Positions 12,201 to 24,177 are shown, counted from the stretch's first letter. The stretch is DNA of 64,000 nucleotides from Manduca sexta (GCF_014839805.1 NC_051117.1:9610001-9674000), one strand, 5' to 3'. The notes: generated by a model not told the origin, from the letters alone. Translations and numbers: made by a program.

Positions 12201-15200
12201 TGTATAATCTACATTTGTTTGAGTAAATCTTAGTTCAAAGTATTGCCTTGTTATTAGAAAATAGAATTACTTTATCATTTCTGTTTACCTTTAAATAATT
12301 AAGAACACGTTCCTGTAATGATATACTATAATTTGCATTCTTTACAAATTACATTTTTAGCTATTGATGACACCAGAAGGAACCCGATATACGAAAACGA
12401 AACACGAAGCCTCATTGAATTTCGCCAAGGAGAAGAATTTGCCTTTACTCAAACACCATTTGACTCCGCGTACTAGAGGGTTCACGACAAGCTTACAACA
12501 TTTTAGGGGCAAAATACCCGCCATTTACAACATTCAGTTGGCGTTCGACAGAGATAGCAAGGTAACGAATTATCGATTTACGGTATTAGTTTGTAAACGA
12601 TTTAATATTACGGGTTAAGTAGGTAATAAGGAAGTTCTTACGTTGCTAATACTAAGTCATGTCTTTGCTATTATAAATAAGCTTTAATACTCATGAGGTC
12701 ATTGAGCAGGTTGGTCAAAACTTTGTGTATTTTTTCGATTAAAAAAAAAAAACTCTTTCATTACTTGGTAAACCTACCCTTGGTAAACTCTAATAGTCCC
12801 ATAGATTCTTTTGAACTTTATAAGCAAGCCTTTTGATTGCCATAAAAAGTTTTCTAATATATTGCCCATTTTCTTGCTGGCTATTTTTTTTTTATAACTG
12901 TAAATGATGATTTTAATGCCCTCAAAAACGATGAGACAGTCTCCTGGGAATATTTTCTTGTAGCTTCAACGGTAAAGGTAGCTCTGTATAATACGGGGCT
13001 CATATAAATTATGTTATATATGATGTATTCTTTTTACGGTGAAGGAAAATATCGTGAGGAAAACCTGCATACCTGAGAAGGATATAGGAATTTTGAGTGT
13101 ATGTGAAATCTGCCCATCCGCACTAGGGGCCGTTCAAGTATTATGTAACCCAATTGGGGGGGGGGTCTTGTAAAACGTTACGATGCGTTACAAGGGCGGT
13201 TACGTAACATTGTTTTTTTTATTTTAAAACAATAACAAAGGTACATACTTTAGCGATTTTCCGGTATTTTGCGTAAAATAATTGTGAATATTAGAACAAA
13301 AAAATTTGAGTTACATAACTTTGGAGGGAGGACGTAGGCGTACAGGAAAACGTTACGGCTCGTTACATGGGAGGGTGCGGGGGTCACAAATCTTCAAAAA
13401 ATTCATTATGTAATACTTGAACGGCCCCCTAGGCCAGCATGGTAGACTAAGACCTAGCCCGTGCCTAGCAGTGGGACAGTATATTATACCATAATATTAT
13501 TTATTATACGCGTTGGAATTTAATTCCCGACACATACCAATAACCTTCATTACATTTATATTCTGCATTGCATAACCCGGAAAAAGAAAAAAATGCGACA
13601 TAACGTCAATTTCACACGATAGAAAAGGTCTGACTTCGCTAGTTATTGTAACTTGCATTGGTTTCTAAATGCTATAAGAATTGTTCTCCGTCGTTTACTG
13701 ACGACATACGATTGGGGAAAACAGTGAATTAAATTACAACGTGTGCACTGTACAGGTATATAAAAATTATAGGTATAGTGGTTTTATTTAGAGATTAAAA
13801 CAATGTTTAAATAGGTCTCTAGGGCCCAGGGAATTCTAGGTTACCGTTGACAACATATACATGGAAAATTATAAGTAATGAGATCATCCAATCAATATAG
13901 ATTAACGTGTGGACGTTTACGTGGACATCTTTTTCGTTATGCCTTGTAATTGGTGTATTAATAACGATATTATTCGCGTGTCCGATAAGATTTGACCCCT
14001 TTAGAGGACGAATTCCCGTTGTTATTAAGGTTGCGTAAGTAAATTGTTTGCAAATTTTCACTTTTATAGGTACCTGTTTGATTGGTCATTTTGTTAGTCG
14101 GTGTTATATTTGTTTATTATGTATGTTTTATTACACCTTTTGTATTTTTATAGTTTTCTTACATAATACAAAACCTATGTGAGAAATTGAAATTTGTTAC
14201 AATCGTATGATTAATGTTTGAACAATCTAATAAGATATTTTCAATTAGCATTGAACACAGAACATAAATATAATTACTAGGAAACAGAGGGGCACACGTC
14301 TCTTGATTTAAGCTCTTAGGCGGTGGCACAATAATAGACCCTTAAAAAAAATACGTGGCCGCATTTTACGTATAGTTTGATGTAATTGTACGCGGGAGAA
14401 GACGCGGGCAAGTTCTAGTATTTAATAAAATAATCCTTAACTTACCAGACACCGCCGACGTTGACAAGTTTGCTTTACGGCAAGCCAGTCCACGCCCACT
14501 TGTACATCGAACGAATACCCGTCGACACAGTACCCGAAGATGAGGCGAAAGCGGCGCAGTGGCTGCATGAGCTGTTCGTCGTCAAGGTAAGAGTTCATAT
14601 TGGCAATAAATATAACTAATGTTCATGTTATTTAATTCAGAAGCCCGAAAACATCATAGGTTATTTATGTAGGATTTTTTTTTAACTCATGCTACATTTG
14701 TATTTTCAATAAAAAAAACTACTACTTATTCTTTTAGAAATAAAAGATAAAGATAATATTAAGTATATGATATAAGATAATGTGCAAATTGTACGTTTTA
14801 GAGACAAACTTTTTTTTATTAAAGTGATATAACTATATCCGTGTTATTTATGGCAACTGATCGAATCAGACACAAATATTAATTGAATCACATTGTGATA
14901 AGAAATTCGTCAGGAAGGAAAATGGAATAGATAACATTGCAATGAATTTACATGTTAAATTTGTTTCAGGACAAAATGCAAGAGTCGTTTTTGAATACGG
15001 GGGATTTCTTTTCGCAATCCGGCGTCGAGCGGTTGGAGTCGTTTAATGCGCAGCCTCGGATATACTCGCTGCTGAACACTCTGGGGTGGGCCGTCATAAC
15101 CCTGACACCCATGCTCTACTATTTGATCGGTCTGTTGTTCAGCGGGAAACTTCTTTATTTCTCAATCGCTTGCGCCATCATTGCTGCGTGTAAGTATTAT

Positions 15201-16445
15201 TTATAATATAATTTATTGCTCGCGGCTCCGCCTGCGTGATAAAGTTTTTCCAGGATAAGTCCCGCTATATATTTTCCCGGGATAGAAAGTAGCCTTTCCA
15301 GGGTCTCAAACTATCTCCGTAGCTAATCTATTCGAAATCCGTTGGACAGTTTTTGAGTTTATCGCGTTAAAAAGGCAGATAGATGCGGTGCGGTGGGGGA
15401 TTTTGTTTTATATATTTTGCTAAGAACTATATTAGGCAACATAACAATTCCGTCATACATGTTTGTTGCATATTTTTAACCGTTTACTAAGCGCACACAA
15501 AAGGAAGCTCTTAAAATAAAATATTTTTTTCCCCATTTCTGCAATAATTTTCATGCTTCTTAGCCTATAGCCTTCCCCAATAAATGTGCCAGCCAACGCC
15601 AAAATAATTTTTCAATTCGATCCAGTATTTCCTGAGATTAGCGCGATCAAACAAACTCTGCAGCTTTATATTATAGTATAGATAACAAGTAGGTAATCTA
15701 CGATTATAAATTACTTCATTTGGGAATTAAAGTAATACCATTTTGCTACACGTTGCATAATTATATTATCTAGGGCCGAGCTATGATAAAAGGCGAAGCA
15801 GCGAGGGCATCGGCGCGGCACGGCGCAGCGGCCTTATCCGTGCGGCCCTGTGTCGACCATCCTTTTTAATTCCATATATCCGTCTCGCTCATTCGCTGCT
15901 GACACAAAACCGCCCTGCCGGCAATTTCGTGGCCTCACTCTTGGAGTGGCGCGGCCCGGTTGGTGTCCCATGGTGCCAGGATTTAGTGAGGTCACTATGC
16001 TTCTAAGCATACATTTGAGATCTAAAATTTGTCACCTGGGGCGCCCGCATAGCTAGAATAGGCCGGTCGTGTCTATGGCCTTTATAAAGTTATGTATTTT
16101 ACGTTAAAATATTCAAGTAGATCAAGTTTACACGGAAACAATCATAAATAAGTTAACTGCTTTATTTACCTATAAAACAAGCCTAAACAAATAAATCAAT
16201 CATTGGTATACGCGACTAATCCCGATACTTGGTGACGTAATATTATGGCGTGTTCGAGGTTTATTTGTCAATGTGCCATTAACCATACATTACAATACGT
16301 GGTCGTTTATAATTATAGTAACTGGTTATATGACATTCGTTTACATTAAATACGTGTTTTAATTGCAGTTTTCATTCTTCTACAAAAATCGATCGGGATG
16401 TCCAAGATCAGTCAAGGATCCTCATATGGAACAGAGAAGAAGTAA
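9264..16445 (+). CDS. Agpat3: 1-acyl-sn-glycerol-3-phosphate acyltransferase gamma/delta type (AGPAT3-like), 387 aa, seven coding exons
   Basis: Exons 9264-9456, 9536-9708, 11929-12090, 12361-12561, 14449-14586, 14970-15189 and 16369-16445 join in frame with GT-AG borders to 387 residues; an ATG at residue 5 is an equally good start. The enzyme acylates lysophosphatidate to phosphatidate in the ER membrane, early in glycerolipid synthesis. Seen: hydrophobic segment at about 14-43, acyltransferase motif I NHSYEID at 101-107 (NHX4D, His102/Asp107 catalytic pair), FVFLERSFEKD at 147-157, motif III PEGTR at 181-185, LPLLKHHLTPRTRGF at 203-217, AAQWLHELF near 278-286, and two hydrophobic segments at about 323-346 and 349-371. 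The C-terminus keeps a GSSYG motif as in vertebrate AGPAT3/4/5. Length is close to the usual 376-380. Introns 2, 4 and 6 are enlarged by transposable elements. Gamma versus delta cannot be settled by eye. Confidence 0.94.
10153..10786 (+). mobile_element. Helitron-like non-autonomous element in intron 2 of the acyltransferase gene
   Basis: It starts TCTATACTATTATATAAAGC after a host A and ends CTAG before a host T (10787), as expected for Helitron insertion between A and T. A GC hairpin (CGCGG stem 10759-10763 with CCGCG 10770-10774) lies 8 bases before the end, the usual Helitron 3' stop signal. The core holds two imperfect ~122-bp units, each with 'ATCTCAGGAACTA' and 'GTGTTGGATAGCCC'. There is no Rep/helicase coding. 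It is close kin to the copy at 30423. Confidence 0.75.
13032..13490 (+). repeat. tRNA-derived SINE body, split by a later MITE insertion
   Basis: The parts 13032-13122 and 13432-13490 match the body of the complete SINE at 21751 (shared 'CGGTGAAG', 'CCTGCATACCTGAGAAG', 'GGCCAGC.TGG', 'AGTGGGACAGTATA' blocks). The tRNA-like head is missing or unrecognisable. The two parts are contiguous once the inserted element at 13126-13428 is removed. Confidence 0.65.
13126..13428. mobile_element. 303-bp MITE with 18-bp terminal inverted repeats, PIF/Harbinger-type target site
   Basis: Both ends carry GGGGCCGTTCAAGTATTA as perfect inverted repeats. The flanks are a 3-bp direct repeat CTA (13123-13125 and 13429-13431), which suits a PIF/Harbinger insertion. 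Sub-terminal copies of AACGTTAC...GTTACA lie near both ends (about 13175 and 13350). No coding sequence. Confidence 0.75.
14330..14418 (+). mobile_element. Helitron-like 3' end fragment
   Basis: GACGCGGGCAAGTTCTAG followed by T resembles the 3' ends of the other Helitron-like copies. It sits 30 bases before the splice acceptor of coding exon 5 and the intron still has an intact CAG acceptor. The left limit is a guess. Confidence 0.35.
15216..15682 (-). mobile_element. Helitron-like element, reverse orientation, in intron 6 of the acyltransferase gene
   Basis: On the minus strand it begins TCTATACTATAATATAAAGC after an A (15682) and ends in the GCGGAGCCGCGAGC hairpin region near 15220; the terminal CTAG itself has decayed. 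It has one core unit and the same order of blocks as the copy at 10153. It begins only about 25 bases after the donor site of exon 6. Confidence 0.65.
15770..16075. other. GC-rich unclassified segment within intron 6
   Basis: A sharp rise in GC (many GGCGCGGC-type words) inside an otherwise AT-rich intron, bounded by AT-rich DNA. It looks like a mobile-element relic, but I see no terminal repeats or protein similarity. Confidence 0.4.
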
Positions 16446-16947
16446 TGTACTCTATCCATAGCAATATTTATACCTGACGTATATTTTTGAACGAAGTTAC
16501 ATCATTGTACGAAGTGTATTTGTGTTGTGTTTATTAACGAAGTATAATAATATTTTAACAGTAAACATGGTGTGTAGGTGAATGGGTCTGTAGTATACTG
16601 AAAACGATTAAGTATTAACAAATAGAATAACGAGTACGAAAATTGTCAATAATACTAGAATCGTATTGAAGTAATATAAAGATATTGATGGCACAAAATG
16701 TGGTTGTTACACAATTATTTATGGTTTTCGTTTATTTTACTGTGGTAATCTATAGGTGAAGTGTGCGCTATGTTGTCAACATTCTACATTTTATCATTGT
16801 GAATCCCTTAATATTATTATCTTTATTGTTTTGTGATGAACTGACAACTTTTCAGGTAACGATAGCCGATAATGATATTCTGAAATTGAATTTTGATAAC
16901 AATAACGAGTCGTTGATACCGGTAGGTACAATGTTAGTTGTAATGGA
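16446..16947. other. 3' flank of the acyltransferase gene
   Basis: AT-rich, presumably including the 3'UTR. I saw no clear AATAAA directly after the stop codon; a variant AATATA occurs near 16673. No second gene. Confidence 0.5.
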
Positions 16948-17447
16948 NNNNNNNNNNNNNNNNNNNNNNNNNNNNNNNNNNNNNNNNNNNNNNNNNNNNN
17001 NNNNNNNNNNNNNNNNNNNNNNNNNNNNNNNNNNNNNNNNNNNNNNNNNNNNNNNNNNNNNNNNNNNNNNNNNNNNNNNNNNNNNNNNNNNNNNNNNNNN
17101 NNNNNNNNNNNNNNNNNNNNNNNNNNNNNNNNNNNNNNNNNNNNNNNNNNNNNNNNNNNNNNNNNNNNNNNNNNNNNNNNNNNNNNNNNNNNNNNNNNNN
17201 NNNNNNNNNNNNNNNNNNNNNNNNNNNNNNNNNNNNNNNNNNNNNNNNNNNNNNNNNNNNNNNNNNNNNNNNNNNNNNNNNNNNNNNNNNNNNNNNNNNN
17301 NNNNNNNNNNNNNNNNNNNNNNNNNNNNNNNNNNNNNNNNNNNNNNNNNNNNNNNNNNNNNNNNNNNNNNNNNNNNNNNNNNNNNNNNNNNNNNNNNNNN
17401 NNNNNNNNNNNNNNNNNNNNNNNNNNNNNNNNNNNNNNNNNNNNNNN
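16948..17447. other. Assembly gap, exactly 500 N
   Basis: Five hundred consecutive N. The round number suggests a scaffolding gap of unknown true length. Any reading frame drawn across it is meaningless, and genes on the two sides may be further apart than shown. Confidence 0.99.
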
Positions 17448-18944
17448 TTAAGTTTTCCTTTATGAAGAAGCATTTAGCATCGACTCATTTCATAGCTTAC
17501 CTCCTACAAACTCCAAAACTAATATGATATTGGTGTAAATTAACAGCCTGTGTAAATACGGTTTCAATAAGACCGATAATTGTGTCGATTGGCAACGGAT
17601 AATCATCTCTCGTGAGTCAAAACACTATCTCTACCCATCACGATTACTGGTGAGATAGTAGCACTATACCATGACCCTATTAAAAAGATATGACTATAAT
17701 AAGTATCCAAATCTCGTGTGCTGAAATTACAAAAACCAATTTCGCAAACCACGTTCCGAATAAGGTACGGGAATGAATAAAACGTAATAACACGCGACCG
17801 CAAACGCGAGATGAAGTGATGCGAAATCGGTGGGTAGTGGGAGGGGATATAATGGTGCGCGTGCGCAGCTCACCTGGCAACCGTTATGATCGATAGAGAT
17901 TATAGTGCGCGTAGTGTTCCGATGTGAAATGTAACGAATATCGGGTAGTTACGAGATTATTCGTAAATGCCATTTAGGAATTATAATGTAGAATGTGTTA
18001 CAATAGCTGTGTTCGAGGATTTTCGGCCTTAGCAATAACCTTAATTATCTGAGTTTTAAAAAATAATGGCTTATCAATTGACTTCATGTTATCATACTAT
18101 GGACCACATACAAAGAGACAAAATTATTCCTACGATAATGCAGGATCACTTTGTCACTTTTAACCCTTTTTTATTCAATAAAGAACTATAATGAAGGTTT
18201 TAATCAAGTATTAAATTCATTTAATTATTTGCCCAAAGCTACATAATATTATGGCAATAGTAAAATACTTAGGGTCAACAGCTTGTGACATGCTGATGAA
18301 AATTATATAATGTGAACTCTTCATTAATTTGATCCTTTTTCTACCAAACAACTTTTGTCCCTTAAATAAAACTTAAAATATAAAGCAATGTATTTTTGTT
18401 TATATATTTTATCATTCAGACACATTGCAATGGAAGAGGTCTTAAATAAAAATTATAGCCCATAAATAAAGTCATGCATCGTCCGCTGGCGCCACCGTTT
18501 TTGTAACATAAATATAATAACGGTAATAAATCCTTCGAAATCAATAAACACTGTTATAAATTCCTAATAAACATGTCACTCGTTTATTGTGGCCGATGAT
18601 AATATACCATAACCGGTTATTTTATTGCCAAACTCATTTGGAAGTTTATTATACAAATTTCAACATTTTCTACTACAAAACTTACGAAATTTATTCAATT
18701 AACTTCGTCATATCCGAGATCAAAGATTGGTTGAGTTACCAATGATGGACATAAATTTGTAAATATTTGCATACGAATCTACTGCGGATTGTGTATCTAT
18801 CTACCCGTAATTGGACACATCTGTTCCTAATTTACCTGTGGAGGCTTATCGCCATTATCTTGTCGCATACATTCAATTAAAACTTAACGCGTTTAACTAT
18901 AATACCTGATGTTTATTCAGCGAAATAATAGTCATCACTTGCTC
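17448..18944. other. Intergenic, possible NRF1-type site
   Basis: No gene recognised. A palindromic TGCGCACGCGC (minus strand, 17857-17867) fits the NRF1/ewg site found in housekeeping promoters, but I find no exon beside it; the gene it might serve could be hidden by the gap. The rest is AT-rich unique sequence. Confidence 0.4.
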
Positions 18945-18950
18945 TATAAA
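18945..18950 (+). promoter_or_regulatory. TATA box of the 19 kb gene
   Basis: TATAAA lies 66 bases before the ATG at 19011, leaving room for a leader of about 30-40 bases, a usual layout for a compact insect gene. Confidence 0.5.
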
Positions 18951-19010
18951 TATTTAGCAAATCCGTAATTTCCTTCCAAATGCAACGATAAAATTCTCAG
19001 AACAAGCAAA

Positions 19011-19663
19011 ATGTCGGCCACCGCGACAAGACATGTCAAATCATCAAACTCTGCGAACATATTGATGTGCAAACAATGGTGGAAGGTCTGTTGGATGTAC
19101 GGCGACCAGGAGAAATACTACAGACAACTATATGGCAAGAGAAAAGCGAACAACACAACCTTCTTCAACTTCCATGCAGACGACACCAAAAGACCGGGCG
19201 CGCAAATCACAGAACTAACCGATGATTTCTTCGAAGACACACATATAGAACCAGCTCCTGATGAAACACCAGAAGAGTGACATTCGGTGTAGAAACAGAA
19301 CCTATATATGGCTTCGAATACCAAACATGGCAAAAGGACCAAAGAAGGCAACCAATAGTTCAGAATTACGAGTATATGAACACAACAGAGTTAGATAGGA
19401 TATGCATAAGCGCTGACAGCATTAAGACAATGCTGCAGAACGGTCTTCCGCAGACAGAACTGATAGATTCTAAAGAAGAAGTAGTAAAAAATGGTGATAT
19501 GATTGGCAAAAATGTTAGGACTATGAGTAAAACTAGGAAAGGTGCAGTGGTTACGGAGGAAACGGAGGTTGTTACTGATGGGAGGTCAGCGGCAAGCCTT
19601 AAGTTCCAAAGGTCTTCGGTTAAGACTGGACCAAATAAGGGAAAGAGGTTCTACAGCCACTGA
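19011..19663 (+). CDS. Unrecognised intronless gene, about 217 codons, broken by one frameshift
   Basis: Two abutting frames: 19011-19280 (89 residues, ATG after AAA) ends at TGA, and a second frame runs on to 19663 (about 127 residues). The second frame is open only from 19265, so the change of frame must fall within 19265-19280. Both halves read like protein: the first has a Trp/Tyr/Cys-rich block WWKVCWMYGDQEKYYRQLYG near residues 23-42 and an acidic end, the second has FEYQTWQKDQ, PQTELIDSKEE and a very basic tail ending KGKRFYSH. There is no signal peptide, membrane segment or domain that I recognise. A TATA box upstream and AATAAA at 19867 support a real transcription unit. It is either a recent pseudogene, a one-base assembly error, or a recoded gene; no classic slippery heptamer or homopolymer is present at the break. 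Confidence 0.55.
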
Positions 19664-19866
19664 AAGAGGACAGAGTGCTGGACGAGTGTTCTCGAAGGAG
19701 GTGTATTGGTGATGTAGTCACGACTACTACCACTACCTTAGTGACGGTGTCACAAACTGCTGTAACTTCGTGTAATGAGTGAGTATTAGTAATAGTTTGC
19801 AAAATTATGTATATTAAGAGATAGGTACGCGACTAAATCGTTTCATGGTAATGGAACACCTTCTAT

Positions 19867-19872
19867 AATAAA
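19867..19872 (+). terminator. Poly(A) signal AATAAA of the 19 kb gene
   Basis: AATAAA 204 bases after the stop codon at 19663, at a plausible 3'UTR length. Confidence 0.45.
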
Positions 19873-20070
19873 CTATAAGGACGTTATTCGTGATGCCACA
19901 TAATAATTTTGGTAGTAGACTGAGTCTGCACGATGCCTTAAGCCTCTATGTCACTTTTGTACTGCAAGACTTTTAGTAGTGGCCAATTTAGTCAATAGAT
20001 GCCTAGACTGCTATATAACTCTACAAATTAATGTAAATTATGTATACTAAGCATGTTTACACACACACAT

Positions 20071-20250
20071 TCACATCATTTATCCCCTTTTCGCCGTGTG
20101 AATTCCGTCTCATGATATGATAGAGTGCGAGCCTGTCGCTATATCGGGATCAAATTCCAGACTCCGCTTTGCCCGACCTGGGATCGAACCCGAGACCTAA
20201 GCACCGCAGTCGTGCCGTAGTGCCGTCCTACGCCACATAGGCGGTCACAA
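20071..20250 (-). repeat. tRNA-derived SINE (family B), minus strand
   Basis: Read on the minus strand the head shows an A-box-like GTGGCGTAGGACGG and a B box GGTTCGATCCC, then a body ending at a short (AC)n tail on the right-to-left side near 20071. The order matches the copies at 27665 and 42940. Confidence 0.7.
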
Positions 20251-20252
20251 TT

Positions 20253-21750
20253 CTTATATTATTATTTATTATGGTTTATAGATAAATACGTCAATCACTT
20301 CTAATAACTCTATTGTTATATCTATTGTATTATTGATGATTTCTTCAAGATAATGAACGTAATCTTTCTCGTAATAACAATATAATAAATTATAATCAAA
20401 TACCGCGGTAGGTGTTCTTCGCTGCTTCTTTTTTAACCTTTACATTTGGGTCCCAAATAGGTAGTAGTAGTATTAATATATTATAATATTCGCATTATGT
20501 TACCATAGTTAGTAATAAAACTATAGAGTGTCATTTTTCCTATCCATGATCTACTGACCATGCCCACATTTATTTATCGAACAAATAACACAAATTAATC
20601 AATCTCTAAGTTTTTTTTTTTATATATATATAACAGGGGGCACAGGAACATACGGTTCGCGTGATAGTAAGTGACCAGCTCCGCCCATGAATATCTGCAA
20701 TACGAGGAGGCATACGGATGCGGCGCAATTTTTTTGAAGGTCGCCAGCTCGTATCTGTCGCGATATGCTGCTGGCGGCTATTGGTTCTGTACTTTTGTTG
20801 TAGTATGTAGTAGTAAAGTGTATTAGATTGCCAGTACATTTGCAAGGATATCTTATAATTTAAATGATCTTATAAAAATTTTAAACTTATAAAACATTTC
20901 CACTTTCCCCCACTTTCCATTTCACGTCCATTTTGTGACAAAACATTTAAACTCTTTTGTTCTAAACCACAAACACATTCGAATTTCACGGAAGACCACA
21001 ATGGCTGTAAACCGTATGGAAAGTGCCCGACGCGCATTGTTCTGTGCGCACGGGCAGTGTTCCAGCAATAATGAAGTTACACGGAATGCATCAATGGCTG
21101 CGGTCGGGAACTGCCGTGGGAGTGGGACTGGCGGATTTAACTGTCTTATTGATGTTTACGTGATGGTTATTTGCAAACTGTATAGAAATTGACTTGTAAG
21201 TTTTACAGCGACTAGCGTGAATATATCTGTTGAGGGGGTAGGCAGAAGCTAAAAACGAGACGCTACCCGCCTCTGCCTGCCTTTAAAATTGTTTAAAAAT
21301 AAGAACTCCTTGCTGGAAATTTTGTGTCGTCGGGTTCAAAAATGCCGTCTGCGCAATACCTAAAACTTTACTGTCATATTTAACATACTGTAAAGTAATA
21401 TATCTATATGAGTTTTCACGAGATAATAAAATCTGTCGGTAATACGATACTTGTCCAAAGAACGTTCTTTTATGTATTTTATGATGCTTCTGTTTGTGAA
21501 GCGGTTTTATTTTTCTATTCATTCTTATTTAATTACGTATCTTGTATGGTTTTCTTTCTATGATATAGTGAAAGGGAAAGTTATGGTGTCGTTAGGTTTC
21601 TTTTGTACGAATGAGAGAGACGACAAATACGACGCTTGCCTGATAGTCTTGCCACTAAAGACAGTAATTTAATCAAGGCTTTTAAATTTAAAAATACTGC
21701 AAATTGTTACACTAAGTTTGTATTCTTAATGGAGTTGATAGTATGTTTCA
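20253..21750. other. Intergenic with one unclassified dispersed repeat
   Basis: Around 20630-20770 the sequence (CCAGCTCCGCCCATGAATAT, ACGAGGAGGCATACGGATG) resembles a repeat I associate with moth and butterfly genomes ('GCCGCCCATGGATA' type), but I cannot classify it. The remainder, including a GC-richer stretch near 21000-21140, shows no supported gene. Confidence 0.4.
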
Positions 21751-22065
21751 AGAGAAGCGATAGCCTAGTTGGGAGTGGAACGGACTGCCGAAACGAATGT
21801 TCGCAGGTTCAAATCCCAAGGGCACGCATTTATGACTTTTGTAAATTTGTGTGTATACTTTATGAATTATCGCTTGCTTTAACGGTGAAGAAAACATCAT
21901 GAGGGAACCTGCATACCTGAGAAGTTCTACAAGAATTTTGAGGGTATGTGAAGTCTTCCTATCCGCTCTAGGCCAGCGTGGCCGACTAAGACTTAATCCC
22001 TCTCAATAGTAGAGGAGGCCTGTGCCCAGCCGTGGGACAGATACAGGGCTGATATTATTATATTA
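21751..22065 (+). repeat. Complete tRNA-derived SINE (family A)
   Basis: The head has an A box TAGCCTAGTTGG at 21761-21772 and a B box GGTTCAAATCC at 21806-21816, the internal RNA polymerase III promoter of a tRNA. The body carries the blocks CGGTGAAG, CCTGCATACCTGAGAAG, GGCCAGCGTGG and GTGGGACAG, then an AT-rich tail (GATATTATTATATTA). This is not a functional tRNA: the region after the B box does not close an acceptor stem. Confidence 0.8.
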
Positions 22066-22464
22066 AATATTATATATGGTACAATATGGATTTAATGTGC
22101 TATAATAGTGCCTCCACAATTTTGCTTGGTGGCAGGGACAAGATGGATTACAGCATAATGAAATGATGTAGCTAGTAGATATTATGTGCTTTTGATCGTC
22201 CCAAACAAACTCTACATACAAGAATTCTTTAACAGAAAGCGGATGCAGACGAACTTATACGTTTTGTCGCAGATGAACTCGCTGCTTTACAAAAGAAAGC
22301 ACTTTGAGCCCTTTCACTTCATTTCATCCGGTATTCTGATCCACTGTCTAATCTTAATTATTTTTTAACTACATATTTTAATTTCCTATCGTAAAACTAG
22401 TTCGGCTTTCTATTTCATAAATCTCCGTAGTAACATTTTTAATTATAAAATATTAGTAGGGACT

Positions 22465-22690
22465 TCAAGCCACATTGAGATCATTCTGCATAGATCGGAC
22501 CGTCAACAGCTAAATTTAAAAATCAAAATTTTATAATTGTAAAATATAGGTAGGGATAACTTTGACATTTCGGATGACCAATACGTTAGTCCGCGCCGTG
22601 ATCACAAAAGCTGTAAAGTCTTCGAAACGACGGGAGAAAATGATAATATAAAAACCGCGATAAAATTTGCAAAATAGTTTTATTAAAATT
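22465..22690 (+). repeat. Unclassified dispersed repeat, copy 1 ('CTTCGAAACG' family)
   Basis: Shares a long ordered series of blocks with the minus-strand copy at 24178-24415: ATTCTGC.TAGATCGGACC, CAACAGCTAAA, ATTGTAAAATATAGGTAG, AAAGTCTTCGAAACG, CGGGAGAAAAT and ACCGCGAT. No coding sequence seen. I could not assign it to a known class. Confidence 0.6.
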
Positions 22691-22694
22691 ACAT

Positions 22695-24177
22695 TCGCGT
22701 AAACATAGAAATCATTAAAGATGTCTTATTTCCTCGGCCTTTTTAGGGCTTAAGGATATATTGTGCTTATTGAATTTTAAAAATATGAATCCCAAGCCGT
22801 CCAGCAAATCACGATTGAGCGATAAAGATCCAACCGGTGCCGTATATAACATTAGCGCGATAACATTCCCCATCAGTTATATGACAGAACGGCAAAACAT
22901 GAACCGTAAGCGAAAATCGATTGAATAGCAGCGCGATTAATAGCCATTCAATAAAATCTCAGATTTTTATCTCGGAATTTATTAGCCGGGCTTCAATCTA
23001 AACGGTAAATGTATGTCCAGACCAATCCACAATTTAATCCGCACAATTTAACGACAAGACTGTACACGCTTTTGCTCGCCGCGCGCGAAAAAAAAGATGG
23101 CGTCCGCCTACCAGAGACAAGGCGATTTTATCTCGTATAGGCTACCGTTTACAGGCATTGACGTCGAAATATACAGCCCCGAGTGATCGATTGTGGCTCT
23201 TTGCACTTTTTGTTAATGTACGTTTTTTATTTAAATGTTATTGAAAGAGGTTTAAGGTGTTAAATTAATAAAACGATTGCAATGTGATAATTCGGAATTT
23301 GCATTTATAGTTGTTGGATTTAATATTACGAAAAGTAAGAAATATAATTTTATTATCTATATAGATTTATTGTTAATGAAGAATTAATATATTATGAACA
23401 CAAACATAATTTAAATACATAGTAATGCTTTTGAATATTAGTCATTTTCAAAAAGCGATCCCAATCGCTTTTTTCGACCTATTTCAAAATCAGAACAAAG
23501 TTTTCTTTGACATGCGCACAAATGAGTTATTTTCATTGGTTTATTCTTGGATTGAGGATTGAGATTAAGATCGTTTATTGAAAACGGCTGTAAATAATGA
23601 AATAGAAAACAATATTATTTATTTTAATATTTTCTTTAAAATCTTTGTTACTCGTGTTGTTAGTGCCAGCATCTTAGATATCGTCAGATTAGTATAATAT
23701 AAATTGCAAACTTTATAAGTATACGCGACTTTTCAACAGCTTTAATATGGACGGATACAAAGTAGGGCTTCGCGAATCACCGCTTCCTACTAAACCGGTT
23801 GCAGTTTATATGGTTTTTACAATCCGTAGCTGTGAAAAATTACAATATTTTGTTTAAAGTTACCTTACGGTATTTTTTTATTTTTAACAATACACATTAT
23901 AATATATAAATATTATGCAACAGTGTATGCAAACAGACCGTTATCCACAACATCAAATGTTTATTATTTGAATTATTTATATTACTGATAAAACGTATAT
24001 CAAATGATAGCACGATATTGGGATTTCTGTTATTTAACTGTGAGTTGAGAAAGAACAGAAACTGGTGGAGACAAATAATCCGTTCTAAATGCGATACACC
24101 ACGACCACGATCCTCAATCATGAGGGACCGACTACAGAGATAGATGGAAAGGTATTTTTTTTAACCTGACTAAGTTT
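22695..24177. other. Intergenic, no gene seen
   Basis: Contains a less AT-rich stretch (about 22780-23190) with several TTAAT/ATTAG cores that could be regulatory; otherwise AT-rich. No reading frame with protein-like content. Confidence 0.45.

Noticed and set aside
15850..16056. Plus-strand 68-residue frame in intron 6 of the acyltransferase gene
   Set aside because: It lies in a GC-rich repeat-like segment and shows no domain or splice context.
16763..17527. Long plus-strand open frame across the N gap, and its minus-strand counterpart
   Set aside because: Nearly all residues are undetermined N; the apparent frame is produced by the gap.
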